Assembly: GCA_949152475.1 (NCBI GenBank)
Contig: OX424568.1
Coordinates: forward strand, 5,493,667-5,557,666
DNA length: 64,000 nt
Source of the DNA: Terebella lapidaria
Lineage: Eukaryota; Annelida; Polychaeta; Terebellida; Terebellidae
Direction of reading: 5' to 3'
Shown here: positions 35,826 through 48,237 of the stretch, one piece after another
Layout of the letters: each line of letters opens with the position of its first letter
Numbering within the stretch: the first letter of the stretch is position 1
Notes under the pieces: generated by a model
What the model saw: only the letters and a program-made list of their open reading frames with translations
Told to the model about the DNA's origin: nothing
Database searches by the model: none
Program-made: the position numbers and the translations under genes

Positions 35826-37138
35826 TAATTAAGGCATTTCGGAAGAAATGCCTTTATGGTTTTAGCAGAATTTTTTTTCTTCTTTTTTTTTCCGCCGTTT
35901 TGGTTTCCGACCGATAACTTTAGTTTGCCTCGATGTATCTTCGCCAAATTTTCAGCATTGGTCAGACATATTATGTGGAAGAACGCTATTGTTTTTCAGC
36001 CGGATCCGAAGTCCGTGTGGTCCGTGAGGATGAAATCAATGTTTTTTTTTACTTTGTTTCTGCACGATAACTCAAAAAGTATGTAGGCAATGACTGCAGA
36101 ACTTTGCACGGAGGTTCATTTATCAATAGGGAAGAACCCTATTGATTTTGGGATCAATCCGTCAAACAATCTTTGACCTAGAGGTCGGAAGAGTTTCCGC
36201 CCAGTCATCCTTGAGGTTTCCTGCATATCTTGGAAACGGTGCATTGTAGAGCGAAACGGACTCGTTGCCTTAGACAAAGGGGTATTAAGGGTGACCTTCG
36301 ACCTTGACCTTGAAATTTTCTGCTGAGTCGGCATTTTTCATTTTCATCGATATCGGAAACGGTGCATCGTAGAGCGAAACTGACGTTATTTTCGGATTCG
36401 TGGCACTAGGCAAACATGCCTAAGGGGTAATATGGATGAACTTTGACCTTGACATAAAATTTTTTCGCCGAGTCGGCATTTTGCGTTTTCATCGATATCT
36501 CAGAAACGGTGCGTCGTAGAGCGAAACGGACGTTATTTTCAGACTCCTCGCCCTAGACAAACATGTCTAAGGGGTATTAAGGGTGACCTTCGACCTTGAC
36601 CTTGAATTTTTCTGCCGAGTGGCATTTTTCATTTTCGTCGATATCTCGGAAACGGTGCGTCGTAGAGCAAAACGGACGTTATTTTCGGACTCGTGGCACT
36701 AGACAAACATGTCTAAGGGGTAATATGGATGAACTTTGACCTTGACCTTGAATTTCTTTCGCCGAGTTGGCACTTTTTGTTTTCATCGATTTCTCGGAAA
36801 CGGTGCGTCGTAGAGCGAAACTGACGTTATTTTCAGACTCCTCGCCCTAGACAAACATATTAAGGATGACCTTCGACCTTGACCTTGAATTTTTCTGCCG
36901 AGTCGGCACTTCGTTTTCGTCGATATCTCGGAAATGGTGCGTCTCAGAGCGAAACGGACGTTATTTTCGGACTTGTGGCACTAGACAAACATGTCTAAGG
37001 GGTATTATGGATGAATTTTGACCTTGACCTAAAATTTTTTCGCCGAGTCGGCATTTTTAGTTTTCGTTGATATCTCGGAAACAGTGCATTGAAAGCGAAA
37101 CGGACGTTATTTTCTGACTCGTCACCCTAGACAAACAT
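35826..37138 (+). mobile_element. Truncated Helentron/HINE-like tandem-repeat element
   Basis: It starts TAATTAAGGCATTTCGG with the same 5' hairpin, T-run and CCGATAACTTTAG block as the intact copies at 48154 and 57563. About six diverged tandem units follow (CGGAAACGGTGCGTCGTAGA type). It stops inside ACAAACATGT at 37138 and joins a different element family. The 3' end is missing. Confidence 0.75.
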
Positions 37139-38108
37139 GTGCCATTTTGTGATCTGACTTGAGGTCAAAATGAGGTCAAATATCAAGTTTAAGGTGAGAA
37201 TATTCAGCATATTTCCTCTAGGTTCGCAATTGATTCCTATGCTGTAAAGTCGATAATAAGCGAAATATCAGCCATTTTGTTCTCTGACCTTGAAAATGAG
37301 GTCAAAGGTCAAGGTCACCAGACTATTCAGCACATATCATTTCCTATATGTTCACTATGGATTCCTAAGCTGCAAAGTCGATAATAAATGAGATATTAGC
37401 TATTCTGTGCTCTGACCTTGAAAATACGGAAAATATGGTCAAGGTCATCAAAATATTCAGTGAATATCATTTTCTGTATGTTCACAATTGGTTCCCAAGC
37501 TATAATAAGGTCAAGGTCAAATTCAAGGTAATCAAAATATTCAGTGTATATCATTTTCCACATGTTCACAATTGGTTCCCAAGCAAAAAAGTCTATAGAG
37601 AAGCAAGATATTAGCCATTTTGTTCTTTGACCTTGAAAATGAGGTCAAAGGTCGAATTCAAGGTCATGGCAATATTGAGCATATATCATTTTCTGTATGT
37701 TCACAATTGATTCCTAAGCTGTAAAGTCAATAATAAGTGAGATATTAGTCATTTTGTCCTGTGACCTTGAAATTTAGGTCAAAGGTCAACTTGGAGGGCA
37801 CGATAATATTCAGAATATATCATTTCCTATATGTTTACAATGGATTCCTAAGCTGTAAAGTCGATAATAAACGAGATATTAGCCAATTTGTCCTGTGACC
37901 TTGAAAATGAGGTCAACGGTCAAATTCAAGGTCCAAAAAACTAAAAAAAAACCACCTTTTCAAAATATATTTAGGCATTTTTGTGCAAAATTTCAGAAAG
38001 ATTCACCTGTAAACTTTAAAGGTAAAAATGTGGACGGACGACGCTGACGCCGACGACGGACACAACGCCGTGCCAATAGGTTATCGGACCATAGGTACGG
38101 TAACCTAA
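37139..38108 (+). mobile_element. Right-hand part of a GGTTACCGG tandem-repeat element
   Basis: Diverged units of about 120-134 bp with ATTCCTAAGCTGTAAAGTCG and TGACCTTGAAAATGAGGTCA, then GACGACGGACACAACGCCG, GGTTATCGGACC and ACGGTAACCT at the end. Same orientation and end as 59660-62277. The left half is absent. Confidence 0.75.
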
Positions 38109-39382
38109 AAATGGATAGTCTTGCAGCTGCATCTCTAGAGATTTCCTTAGCATGTTAGTTTCATTCACAAATTTAGATGATTATTGTATGGACATTTATT
38201 TACGATATTGTTGCGATGCCTAACGATTTGGGTTGCCATAGCAACCGAGCTGGCAAATTAGTGACACATTTGAAAATTCTCCTTCAAATTCTCTTCATGG
38301 CCTGTGAACCATGACAGTTCTCAATGAATTCCTGAAATATTTGCTCGGCATGTTCAGCAATACTGCCACTTACATTATACACATACACAGAACTGATTTA
38401 GTATGATTCATCTTACTGATTCAGAACTAGAGTAGGTGTATCACTTGGGCAGGTGGTACCTATAGCACAACCTAAATAGAGGCTGGAATCATCAGCTTCG
38501 ATAGGGATAGACCAAATATTGCCACGCTGATGAGTTAGCTTATATTTGCATGTCTAGAAATATTTCCTCTCCGAGCATGGGTTCAAGGTATTTGATCCTT
38601 CCAGTTGCATTTAATATTGAATTAATTGAGATGAGTCTGTAGGAAGGATTTATACCCAAATCTTGGAGATTCCTTCTCGAATGTTCAGGAAAGTTATTTT
38701 ATATAATTTAATGAGAGAATTTATAACCCACTGAATATCGTTGAGATTATAGATGGTGATGTTCCAGGATTGCATAGAATTCAACCTCCCCACATATTGA
38801 TAATTTACAGGTTCAGACTATTAAATTAAAAAAAATCCTCATGTTGACGACAGTAAAATTTACAAATGAGAAACAATGTATGCAATATGTCAGCACTTCC
38901 TTAACAGGATCAGATTGTCATTTATCAGAGTAGAATGATAACTTGTATATTAATATCTTAGATACAGGTAACCGATTTGTGTTCGATTTCAACTATATAT
39001 TTCACCATCTCCTGCAGTTTGGCTCACAATAGCAGCAATCCTATAGATCTTTTAGTGTCGTTTGTTTTTCAATCCGATTTGTTCTTCAATGTCTGCGGGA
39101 TATTAGGATGGTGCTGCAGCTATAACTTTGACGGGTCTATACACGACCTGTTTTAAAAGCGGGCTAATTGATTCAATGGTTCAAAATGTTGATGACGGGT
39201 ATGCATACCTAAATAGATATTTGCTCCGCGTATTCCAAGAATAATACATGTGAACAGTATTTTGTTTATAGATTCCCCTGATCTTTCACGTATCCGATCC
39301 GTGGAATTTGATTGGACAGAACTAGAAGATCAGACAGAAACATATATGACGTCGGTTCTCATCTTACACGTATAGCGAGAGT
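38109..39382. other. No feature recognised
   Basis: AT-rich unique-looking sequence. No frame has a recognisable motif and no repeat is evident. Confidence 0.4.
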
Positions 39383-40827
39383 ACCAGTGATTGCGCACCG
39401 AATGTGTCTTTGAGAGATATATATCAACGATAACATGACCCAAATGCCACTTATGTGGTATCATTGGAAAGAAGAAATCGAGCTTTATTCATTTATGGAG
39501 GAAATTTGGCAATATCTTCCAAATAACACACTCAGGAGCACTTATTGTGAAGTGTGCAGACAGCAAAACGTCACAACCGATGGAAGACCAGTGATTGCGC
39601 AGCCATTTTGAAGATTTTCAAGAAGTACATGAGGATGGATTTTCCGGTTTTAGACTTGGAAAGAAAAGCATGCATGACATAAAATGACTGAAACCTTTAT
39701 TTTACGCAGTATTGTAAATAATAACAATACAATATAATATTCACACAATATTTCAAAGTACCAAAAAACATTGTTTGCCAAAACAATGACAAAGAATGAG
39801 GTCAGAACATCACCTACATTACGAGTTTGAAAATCAGAACAGGTGTTCCATATGTTTCAAAGACAATTCTACTACTACTACTAATTATAGATCTGTAGTC
39901 ATTAGATCTAGCAAATATAGTTTTAAAAAATGATATTTTGATAAATTTTAGGCCCTAAGTAGGTCACTACATGTCTGTGATGTGGAAGATTTTGAGATCG
40001 TGAGTTGTACTCGGACCAGTCAGGGGACTGCTATTCAATATTCCTCACAACAAATCTGAAAAAATATCTGATGGGTGTCTAATAATACCTCTACTACTCA
40101 CCTGACACCTATCGACTAATTCCTCAGGCATGACAACACCAATGATATTGCGTCATATCCGTTACAGTCAGAGAATTCCCTATTTTGAAAACGGGGGATG
40201 CCCTTGATCCCCCGCAGAATGGTGGGGGATATTTTGCTATGGCTGGTTGTTGACCCGAGCTGGTTGGCATTGCACACGAAGAGTTTCAAGACCACAGCAC
40301 GCACAGAACGGCTCTGATGGCGAACGATATATATGGGTTGTCAGGCATGAAAATCAGTCGTTTTAAGGGGGTACCCTCAGAATTCGAGCTGTAGCGAAAA
40401 ATCCAATTTATCAACATATATTTTCCTTACTATAGTGAGATGAGGAAATGAATTGACTAGCTTTGTATATAAGCTGCTAAGGTTGATCTTGTTCTGGGAC
40501 GGAGCTATGGAGACTTGAATTTGGGCTTTTTATCATTGTTTTGTATGGCCGAAGGAATTAGTGAAATCTGTCCTTCAATGTAATAACAGTAAAACTTTCG
40601 GTCCCGTTATGATCTGTCACATCAGCAAGTAAAGTGGCGACACTAGGCGGATGGATCATCTGCTATGTACCCGATATACGATATTTGTGCATGCGCACTC
40701 ATGTACAAACGAGCATGTTAACATTAAACACAAATATGCAGAAAAAGTAGGATTTCACAAAAATTTTGTGAGTTCAGGAGCAGTTTCTGCCAAGTGCGCA
40801 ATCACTGGTCCCCGCGCAATCACTGGT
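39383..40827. mobile_element. 1.4-kb element with doubled ACCAGTGATTGCGC inverted ends
   Basis: ACCAGTGATTGCGC occurs at 39383-39396 and 39587-39600. Its reverse complement occurs at 40796-40809 and 40814-40827. The outer pair is bounded by TA on both sides, as in Tc1/mariner-like elements. No transposase frame is seen inside. Confidence 0.6.
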
Positions 40828-42159
40828 ACCGTGACCATAGACTTATAGTCGAACTGAACTGGGTAGTACCAGAATTCGAAGCCTCAGTTCCAGAAGTATT
40901 ATTATCATTAAACAAGCTGTTGCAGGAACGCTTGAAAAGCTCATCAGTACACGATTCATGAACTGAACTGAAACTCAACATATGGAGTCTGTAAATACAT
41001 GTAGTGTGATTTCACATTTGGTGAAAATGATTTTTAGACCAGAGTGAATTCAGTTTCATTGGAAATACATAACGAAATCTATTTATGACTTTATTTAACA
41101 AAACAACGAAACGCAAAATAAACCTATAGCCCAAAGGTTGACATATTTGTATAGGCCCCTAAGACTGAGTTGTTGAAATGTCGGCTGTGTAGCTATGTAT
41201 CGATAATTCAATATGGTGCATGCGAAATTACATCCGTGTAGGTCAATAAAAATATCTTTGAGTGAGTGACAAATTCCATTTGCATATTTTGTACAGAACA
41301 ATAGAAAACATGAAAAACATCTGCACCCTTATCATTGTTTCAAATCTCGCCTCGTCTCTCACGTGGAAATCTGATCAACTAAAAGCCTGGGACTCGGGCT
41401 CATTTATTCTTAATTCAGACCCGATCGATCGATATGTTTTCCTATGTTGCACATCCCGATACCTATGTTAAGAGAAATGTATAAACATGATAAATGGTGT
41501 ACTAGTATTGTAAACAAAAATAATCTTTACCCGGCCCCACATAATATGAGTCCTCCAGACATTGATCAAGAGTAAGATACGGCGAAGAAAGAAGTGTCAA
41601 TTAAGTTTGGCCGTAGATCTAAGTGTTCATACAAATACTCCGAATGGGAATGAACAAAAGATTATGAGCCGAATACTATGAGCCAACTATCACACTTCTA
41701 TATAATGAACATTTAGTAAAGAAGGAGAGAATAAATTTCAAGCGCATAGACCGTTCAATTCAATAGCCTATATAAAAGAAAATCAGGGGAGTTGGAAACA
41801 TGTAACACACAGAGACAGTTTTCATTGGGCAGTGCCTCGGAAAATACTAGAGCTTATCACGGCAATACAATGTCAGTGAGAAACAGCTTGTAACCGTGAA
41901 ATTCCCACATGTTTCACCGATACGTGTCGAGACAGGCTCAAACGAAATTCGATCGCGCTCACGCTCGAGTGAGTGTGGTACGTATCCCACAATTCCGTCG
42001 TTGACGTGTTCGTGGCCATATTGGATTTTATCCACTTGCGTGGAACCGAAATTGACAGGCGAATTTGGGTGTGACTTGGGGGTATAACACTAAACAAATT
42101 CGCCCAGTTGAACAGTTAATCAAAAGAGTCATTGTGTGCGTGACCCGTACGAGTGAACG
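40828..42159. other. Upstream region of TM9SF2
   Basis: Non-coding sequence that should contain the TM9SF2 promoter and 5' UTR. No TATA box is obvious, and CpG density rises near 41930-42060. Nothing else is recognised. Confidence 0.4.
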
Positions 42160-45100
42160 ATGAGGACTTTACTTGTATTTTGTGCTGTGTTGTCGGCCGT
42201 GTCGGGGTTCTATCTGCCTGGATTGGCCCCAGTGAATTATTGTAGAGCTTCGGATGCGCAAGACACTGGATCAAAACATACATGTCAGGTAATGATCATG
42301 TGATCAGTCATTTGACAGTGTTTGATGTGTCAGAGTACAGGGAATGGTGGATCCATTACCAAGCTGCCTTTCCCTGAATCTAGATCAAGACTTGATACGA
42401 GCCATCCGTCCTAACTTCGCCCCATTCCAAAATTCGCCAACAAACCTTTTAATGCGAATAAAGCAAAACAATTCTATCATCAGTCAAGACTCTGATATCC
42501 AATCTTTGTACCAGCAGTTTGTTTTCCACAGACCGAGCTCCTGAGCTCTGATAATATTGAGTTGGCGAATTTTGGAATGCGGCGAAGTTAGGACGGATGG
42601 CTCGTACAGCTTGTAGCATGTTTAGCAGTATAGTTCTCACTGTCATTAACAATTGGGACGAAAATCATGTGCCCATCTTTCCCACAATTCATTTGCTCAT
42701 CTCTTCAAGAAATAAATTATGAATGACAGTGATATGAATGACAGCGATGCTCAGACTAGATTCACTCCAGCTTCATTGATGTTGATGTCGCATCCCTAAG
42801 TTCATCAGCTGTCTTTCATGACTTCTCATTGACATCTGATTTATTGTGTTGACATTGATTATGTTGAAAAATCCAACATCTCTGCAAGTTGACTGCAACA
42901 AGCCATGACTACCTACAAGCTACAGTATTCGATCTTTGAGGCCTACAAACTATCTTTCCTAAATTTCGCATTTTTAAATTCATCATTGGTCTTTCATTTT
43001 CTTTGAAATTTGTTATACTGCAAAGCCACAAATTATTCCTGACCTTTCATTTTTGCGAATTTCGCGAATCCAAAATATCACGAAATCAAATGGACTCGAA
43101 ACATTTCTGATGACAACCCACATTAGTATGAAGAAATGTTCAAGACAACCAACCTGCGAAATTAAACGGCTGCAAACATGGCCTGATCACAAAAATGCAA
43201 AAATTTGTGGCAGTGAACCTAAATGGCTTTACAGTATTTTGTTAACGTTGGTGCTGGTAAAAACATGAATAATGTAGATTCATTGCTGCACTTGTGTAGC
43301 CATGACTCTCAGTCACTGTCTGGAAACAAACATCAAAATCATTTGTTGGCAAATTTGGGTAGGCGATTCAATTAGAAGACATAGCTCATAAATGTAGGTA
43401 AATAACAATCTACATGATTTATCATCTAGTTTCAAGTCAGGGCGCCAGGTTGGTGTTGTCTGACCGACCTGCCCAGCCCTGGATACAGGTTAGCGATCTA
43501 ATGTCCTCCTTCTACCATGTTTGCTTCATTTCTTGTGTTGGTTATTTAGTGAAAATGAAAGGGATTATTTAGCAGTTTACAAGTCCAATTGGCAGATACC
43601 GTGCTTTGAACGAGACCACAAATTCAATGGGTGCAAACTTAGAAATTGCATTGAAATTGACATACATGTAAAAGGAAACAAACTTAAATGGTTGTTCAGA
43701 AACACTAGCAAACTTTGGTTTACAGCAGGCCTCGCATAAAAAAGAAACATCTATACATTGACATGAATGCATGAACTATAACTTGCGGAAAAACATCATT
43801 ACATTTCTAGGTGCTTGTTATAAATCATGATTGCATGTTCTGCATATACTGGGAACAAATTAATACCAATCGAGGATAATGGGAAAATGTGATTCAGTTG
43901 CACTATTCTTTTAGCACAAGTTTGTGGTAAATAAATCTCAACACCTGAAAAAAACTGATTAATCACTTTTAAAACATGTTAAATTATGAATAATGTTACA
44001 CAAAAAAGTTTGTACCCATTTGGTATTTCAGTGGCCATCGTCAAAGTTTTGAGATAGATAGCTGTTGAATATGTATTGGTACATTAGTACTCAGGGGGCT
44101 GGTTGGGGCAAGCTCACTCAGATGGTTATCACTATAGGCGTGAAATATATCTTTTTGTTAAGATATCTCCGAAAATACCCTGCATCAAATCAGAAATACA
44201 TAAGACCAATGTATTTCTGATCAAATGCATCTGGTCAAATGTCTTGAACAATCTACAAGTTCCACTTGCATTATGTAGAATACTAGTATCTCAATCGAGC
44301 CACTGCTACTGACATTATATGATCATGATGCAATACTGCTCCATCATTTTTCTGTGTCGTTGCATACCTACATACATTCCTCCGAGATGGAAGTTGAGAA
44401 AATTTACTTGTTTAATCGTGTACATTGCTAACGACATTCACCCAATAGCCTTCATCAGATAGACGTATGTACTAGTATTTAATTTCCTAGAACTGTATGT
44501 AACACCCCAATGTACTATAGACGCTTTCATGGGTAGTGCTACACGTTGGCATTCCACAAAAACACATCACGCCTGATGTGTTTTGCTCTATGGGCATGAT
44601 AGTCATTCAGGGTTCAGCAGGCGCATGTGAAGGCATGTGTTTTCATCTTGCTTAACACGTGTGTATTACACATCCACTAGTAGGGGCATATGTTCCTCAG
44701 CAATTACTTTATTCAGAGCTGAACCATTGAGATATTGATGCTTATAACTACTAATTAGCCATCTTTGCCTAGCTCATGTTGAATCAATACGTTTGTTTCA
44801 CATTTATATGTCAAATGACATTCTGTCAGTGGTGTCTGCTGTTGTGTCATTGATTTCCTATATTCTATCAATAGTTGTGAAATTGGGATAATTTGGAGCT
44901 CAATAGTACTGCTTAGATTCTGAGAATGCTCGCCAGATGTGTGCCATTATGATAACACATAAACTGTTGTTATATTCAACAGTTTGTAGTTTATTATAGC
45001 AATTGTTTGAGCTGTGAGGGGGTTAAAAGCTATCATCAGTCTACTAAACCACATTCTAACTTTATATGTCAGTGTCAGGGTATTTTATATGGGTTTTATA

Positions 45101-48100
45101 CTATATGATGTTGATTAAAATAAAACACATGTGTTGAACACCAGCTATCCTGCCTATCCACAATAATTATCCTATCACATCTTGTCTATCATTTATCAAA
45201 ATATACCTAATGTTAGTGTAGCATTTCATGAATTCATTTCATCATATCAGCAACCGTTCAATTCAGTGTTTTTATCTCACCATCATATGTTGTGTTCAAC
45301 AAATTAATATATTAGCATCCTTTAATATTCCGCATTTTATACAAAAGGCTTAAAAAGCTAAATAAAAAGACATGATAATTTCCGGGGTTTAGACTGACTG
45401 TATTAATTAGCATCACTCAGACAAACATCACTTGTCAGATTCACATTCATATGTTGTTTTGGGCAATGGGCATATCAGGGATACACCAGCGTGGTAGACA
45501 GTGGCCATGATGTGTCTAGTCAATGCTCTGACATTATGCAAGCCAATGTGACAAGTGTATGCGTGTGGTACAGTTGTAATTCTTTTCACCAGATTGACTG
45601 CAGAAGATCTGTTAATTAACCAATTATAAACTATAAAATTCCCATTACGAACCGCGAGCTGCGACCTGCGAGCTGCGAGCTATAAACTGATACAGACATG
45701 TGACCTGCGAGGTAAAACTGCGACCTGCGAGGTGAAAACTGCGACCTGCGAGGTTAAACTGCGACCTGCGAGGTTAAACTGCGACCTGCGAAGTTAAACT
45801 GCGACCTGCGAGCTCATGTTACCAAAGTGCTACCTGTGTGCAACAAAATACAACCTAAATATTTGGTAGGTCTATATACATTTTCCGTATTAATCCATGG
45901 TTTACTACGGAATAAGCCATATCTAGCCTATAATGTCATTTCTCGTTTCTATACTAGCTCGCAGGTCACAGCTCGCAGGTCGCAGCTCGCCCCTCGTAAT
46001 GGGAATTCCATAATGAGCAGCTGTCAACGTGCATACTGCTTGGTGTAGTATGGAAACTGAGTGGTTCGAGTGAAAATTGTGTCGGTATGTCTGCATGGTT
46101 TGTATGAATGTGTCCTGGCTGTGTCTGTTTCTAATAATCTCCATTCAGTCTTCTAATTGGTCAGTCAAGACCAATCCATCCATTCCATTCCATTCCATTC
46201 CATTCCATTCCATTCCATTCCATTCCATGTACCTGGTTCTATGATGTAGTGCAAACATTTTACACATCTGTTTCGCTATCTAGAAACGTCAATGATCATA
46301 TTGAACAGATATATTTCACTTATTGATTTTCTGTAGAAGATGATTGTATATGGGGGTATTCATTAGAATTCTATTTTAAAACATCATAAGCTAATGTTTA
46401 TCATGCTTATAGAGGCATTATATATGTGATAAATTAATAATTTGATAATAATTGTAGAATTTATGTACTAGTAACGCTTTTCCATGCATGGTATACATGC
46501 TCAATCGGGTGTCAGTTGTTCAGTTATAGAGCGTTTACCTCACAAACGAATGGTCCCAGGTTCGATCCCCGCTCTCGCTCACTGCCGAATTTAGCACCTG
46601 ATATGTTGTCCTTCGGCCCGTAGAGGACATTAAACTTTTTTCGGGTGACTATTATGGTTGCTGCACCAGGATTCTCAGCGGTGGTGATGTGGATGTCCGA
46701 AGCTGATAGATGTACCCGGATCTGCTTCAGGCCGCTATAGAAATTCTGACAATGCAGTACATACACAAAACAGGACCCCACTGGAAATGAGTGTGTGCAT
46801 CCATTCATCCAATCCCAATACACTACCTGCTCTGACACCTTTTATCATCTCATCACGGGGTAGCTTATCAGTATTTGATCGATGCCCATGATTCTGAGTT
46901 GTGCCAGACACATAGTTGACGTACTTGGTTGAAAGTTTGAAAGGATCTCGTACAAAAACCAAGCATGTATTTGATAACCTTATATCTACTGTCAAATGTC
47001 TTCTGTTTTTCAGTCGGAAATCAAGATGTATGTCAATCGTCTCAACTCCATAGAATCTGTCATTCCGTATGAGTACCACAGGTAAGCTTCTTGGTGCCAT
47101 GGTTTTAAACTTCAAGTTAGGGTCTTTTATTGTTGACTGCAAGTGTTCTCGACTTTGTCTGAAATCTGTCTCAATTTATAACTGAATTATTCTGTTGTTG
47201 CCTGACAGATTTGACTTCTAGCCTCTAAGGCCACACTAACTGAATGTTTGACTTCTGTCTAAGCCTCTGAGGCCACACTAACTGAATGTTTGACATCTGT
47301 CTAAGCCTCTAAGGCCACACTAACTGAATGTTTGACATCTGTCTAAGCCTCTAAGGCCACACTAACTGAATGTTTGACATCTGTCTAAGCCTCTAAGGCC
47401 ACACTATCTGAATGTTTGACTTCTGTCTAAGCCTCTGAGGCCACACTAACTGAATGTTTGACATCTGTCTAAGCCTCTAAGGCCACACTAACTGAATGTT
47501 TGACTGCTGTCTAAGCTTCGAAGGCCACACTAATTGAATGTTTTGTTGTTGCTCGACAGTTTTGACTTCTGTCTGGCGGCCGAGGAGAAGCAAGGTTCAC
47601 CGACAGAGAATCTGGGTCAGGTTGTGTTCGGGGAGAGGATTCGCCCCTCACCCTACTCGGTAGGTTATCATTAAATCTATTACATAGGCATTTGCTGGTT
47701 GAGGACATTTGTGGCCAGCACCTGTGTAAAAAATTGTATATTGGTTTATCTAGCTTACTAGAGATCATAATTATAACATATCTTGTCAGTGAACTGCTTG
47801 ATGACAATCCAGTTTTGAATGAGTAATATGATATAGAAATGTGTTTCTCTGTACATTATTTTGTAGGTATTGTCATTGGTAGTACAGTTGAAAACCTGCA
47901 CTTGACCTGATACAGTGTTATGCTTTGCTGACGAGTTTGTTGTCTTGTAGATCTCATTCGGAGAGAATGTCGAGTGCGAGGAGGTGTGTAAGACCAAGAA
48001 ATACGAGGCTGGTAAGAAGGAAGACATCGCCAAGCTTGACTTCCTGAAGAAAGGAATCATGCTCAACTACCAACATCACTGGTATGGTTTCTTCACTGTT

Positions 48101-48196
48101 TTTTTTTTTTGGGTAGGGGAATGGAAAGGGGGGGGGGGGGGTTAGGGGATGATTAATTAAGGCATTTCGGCAGAAATGCCTTTATGGTTTTAGCAG

Positions 48197-48237
<41 letters not shown>

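Noticed and set aside
46181..46228. Satellite II/III-like (ATTCC)n as pericentromeric DNA
   Set aside because: There are only about nine units inside a gene intron, so it is an ordinary microsatellite.
46507..46580. Functional tRNA gene
   Set aside because: The B-box is perfect but the arm pairing is imperfect and SINE-type sequence follows.
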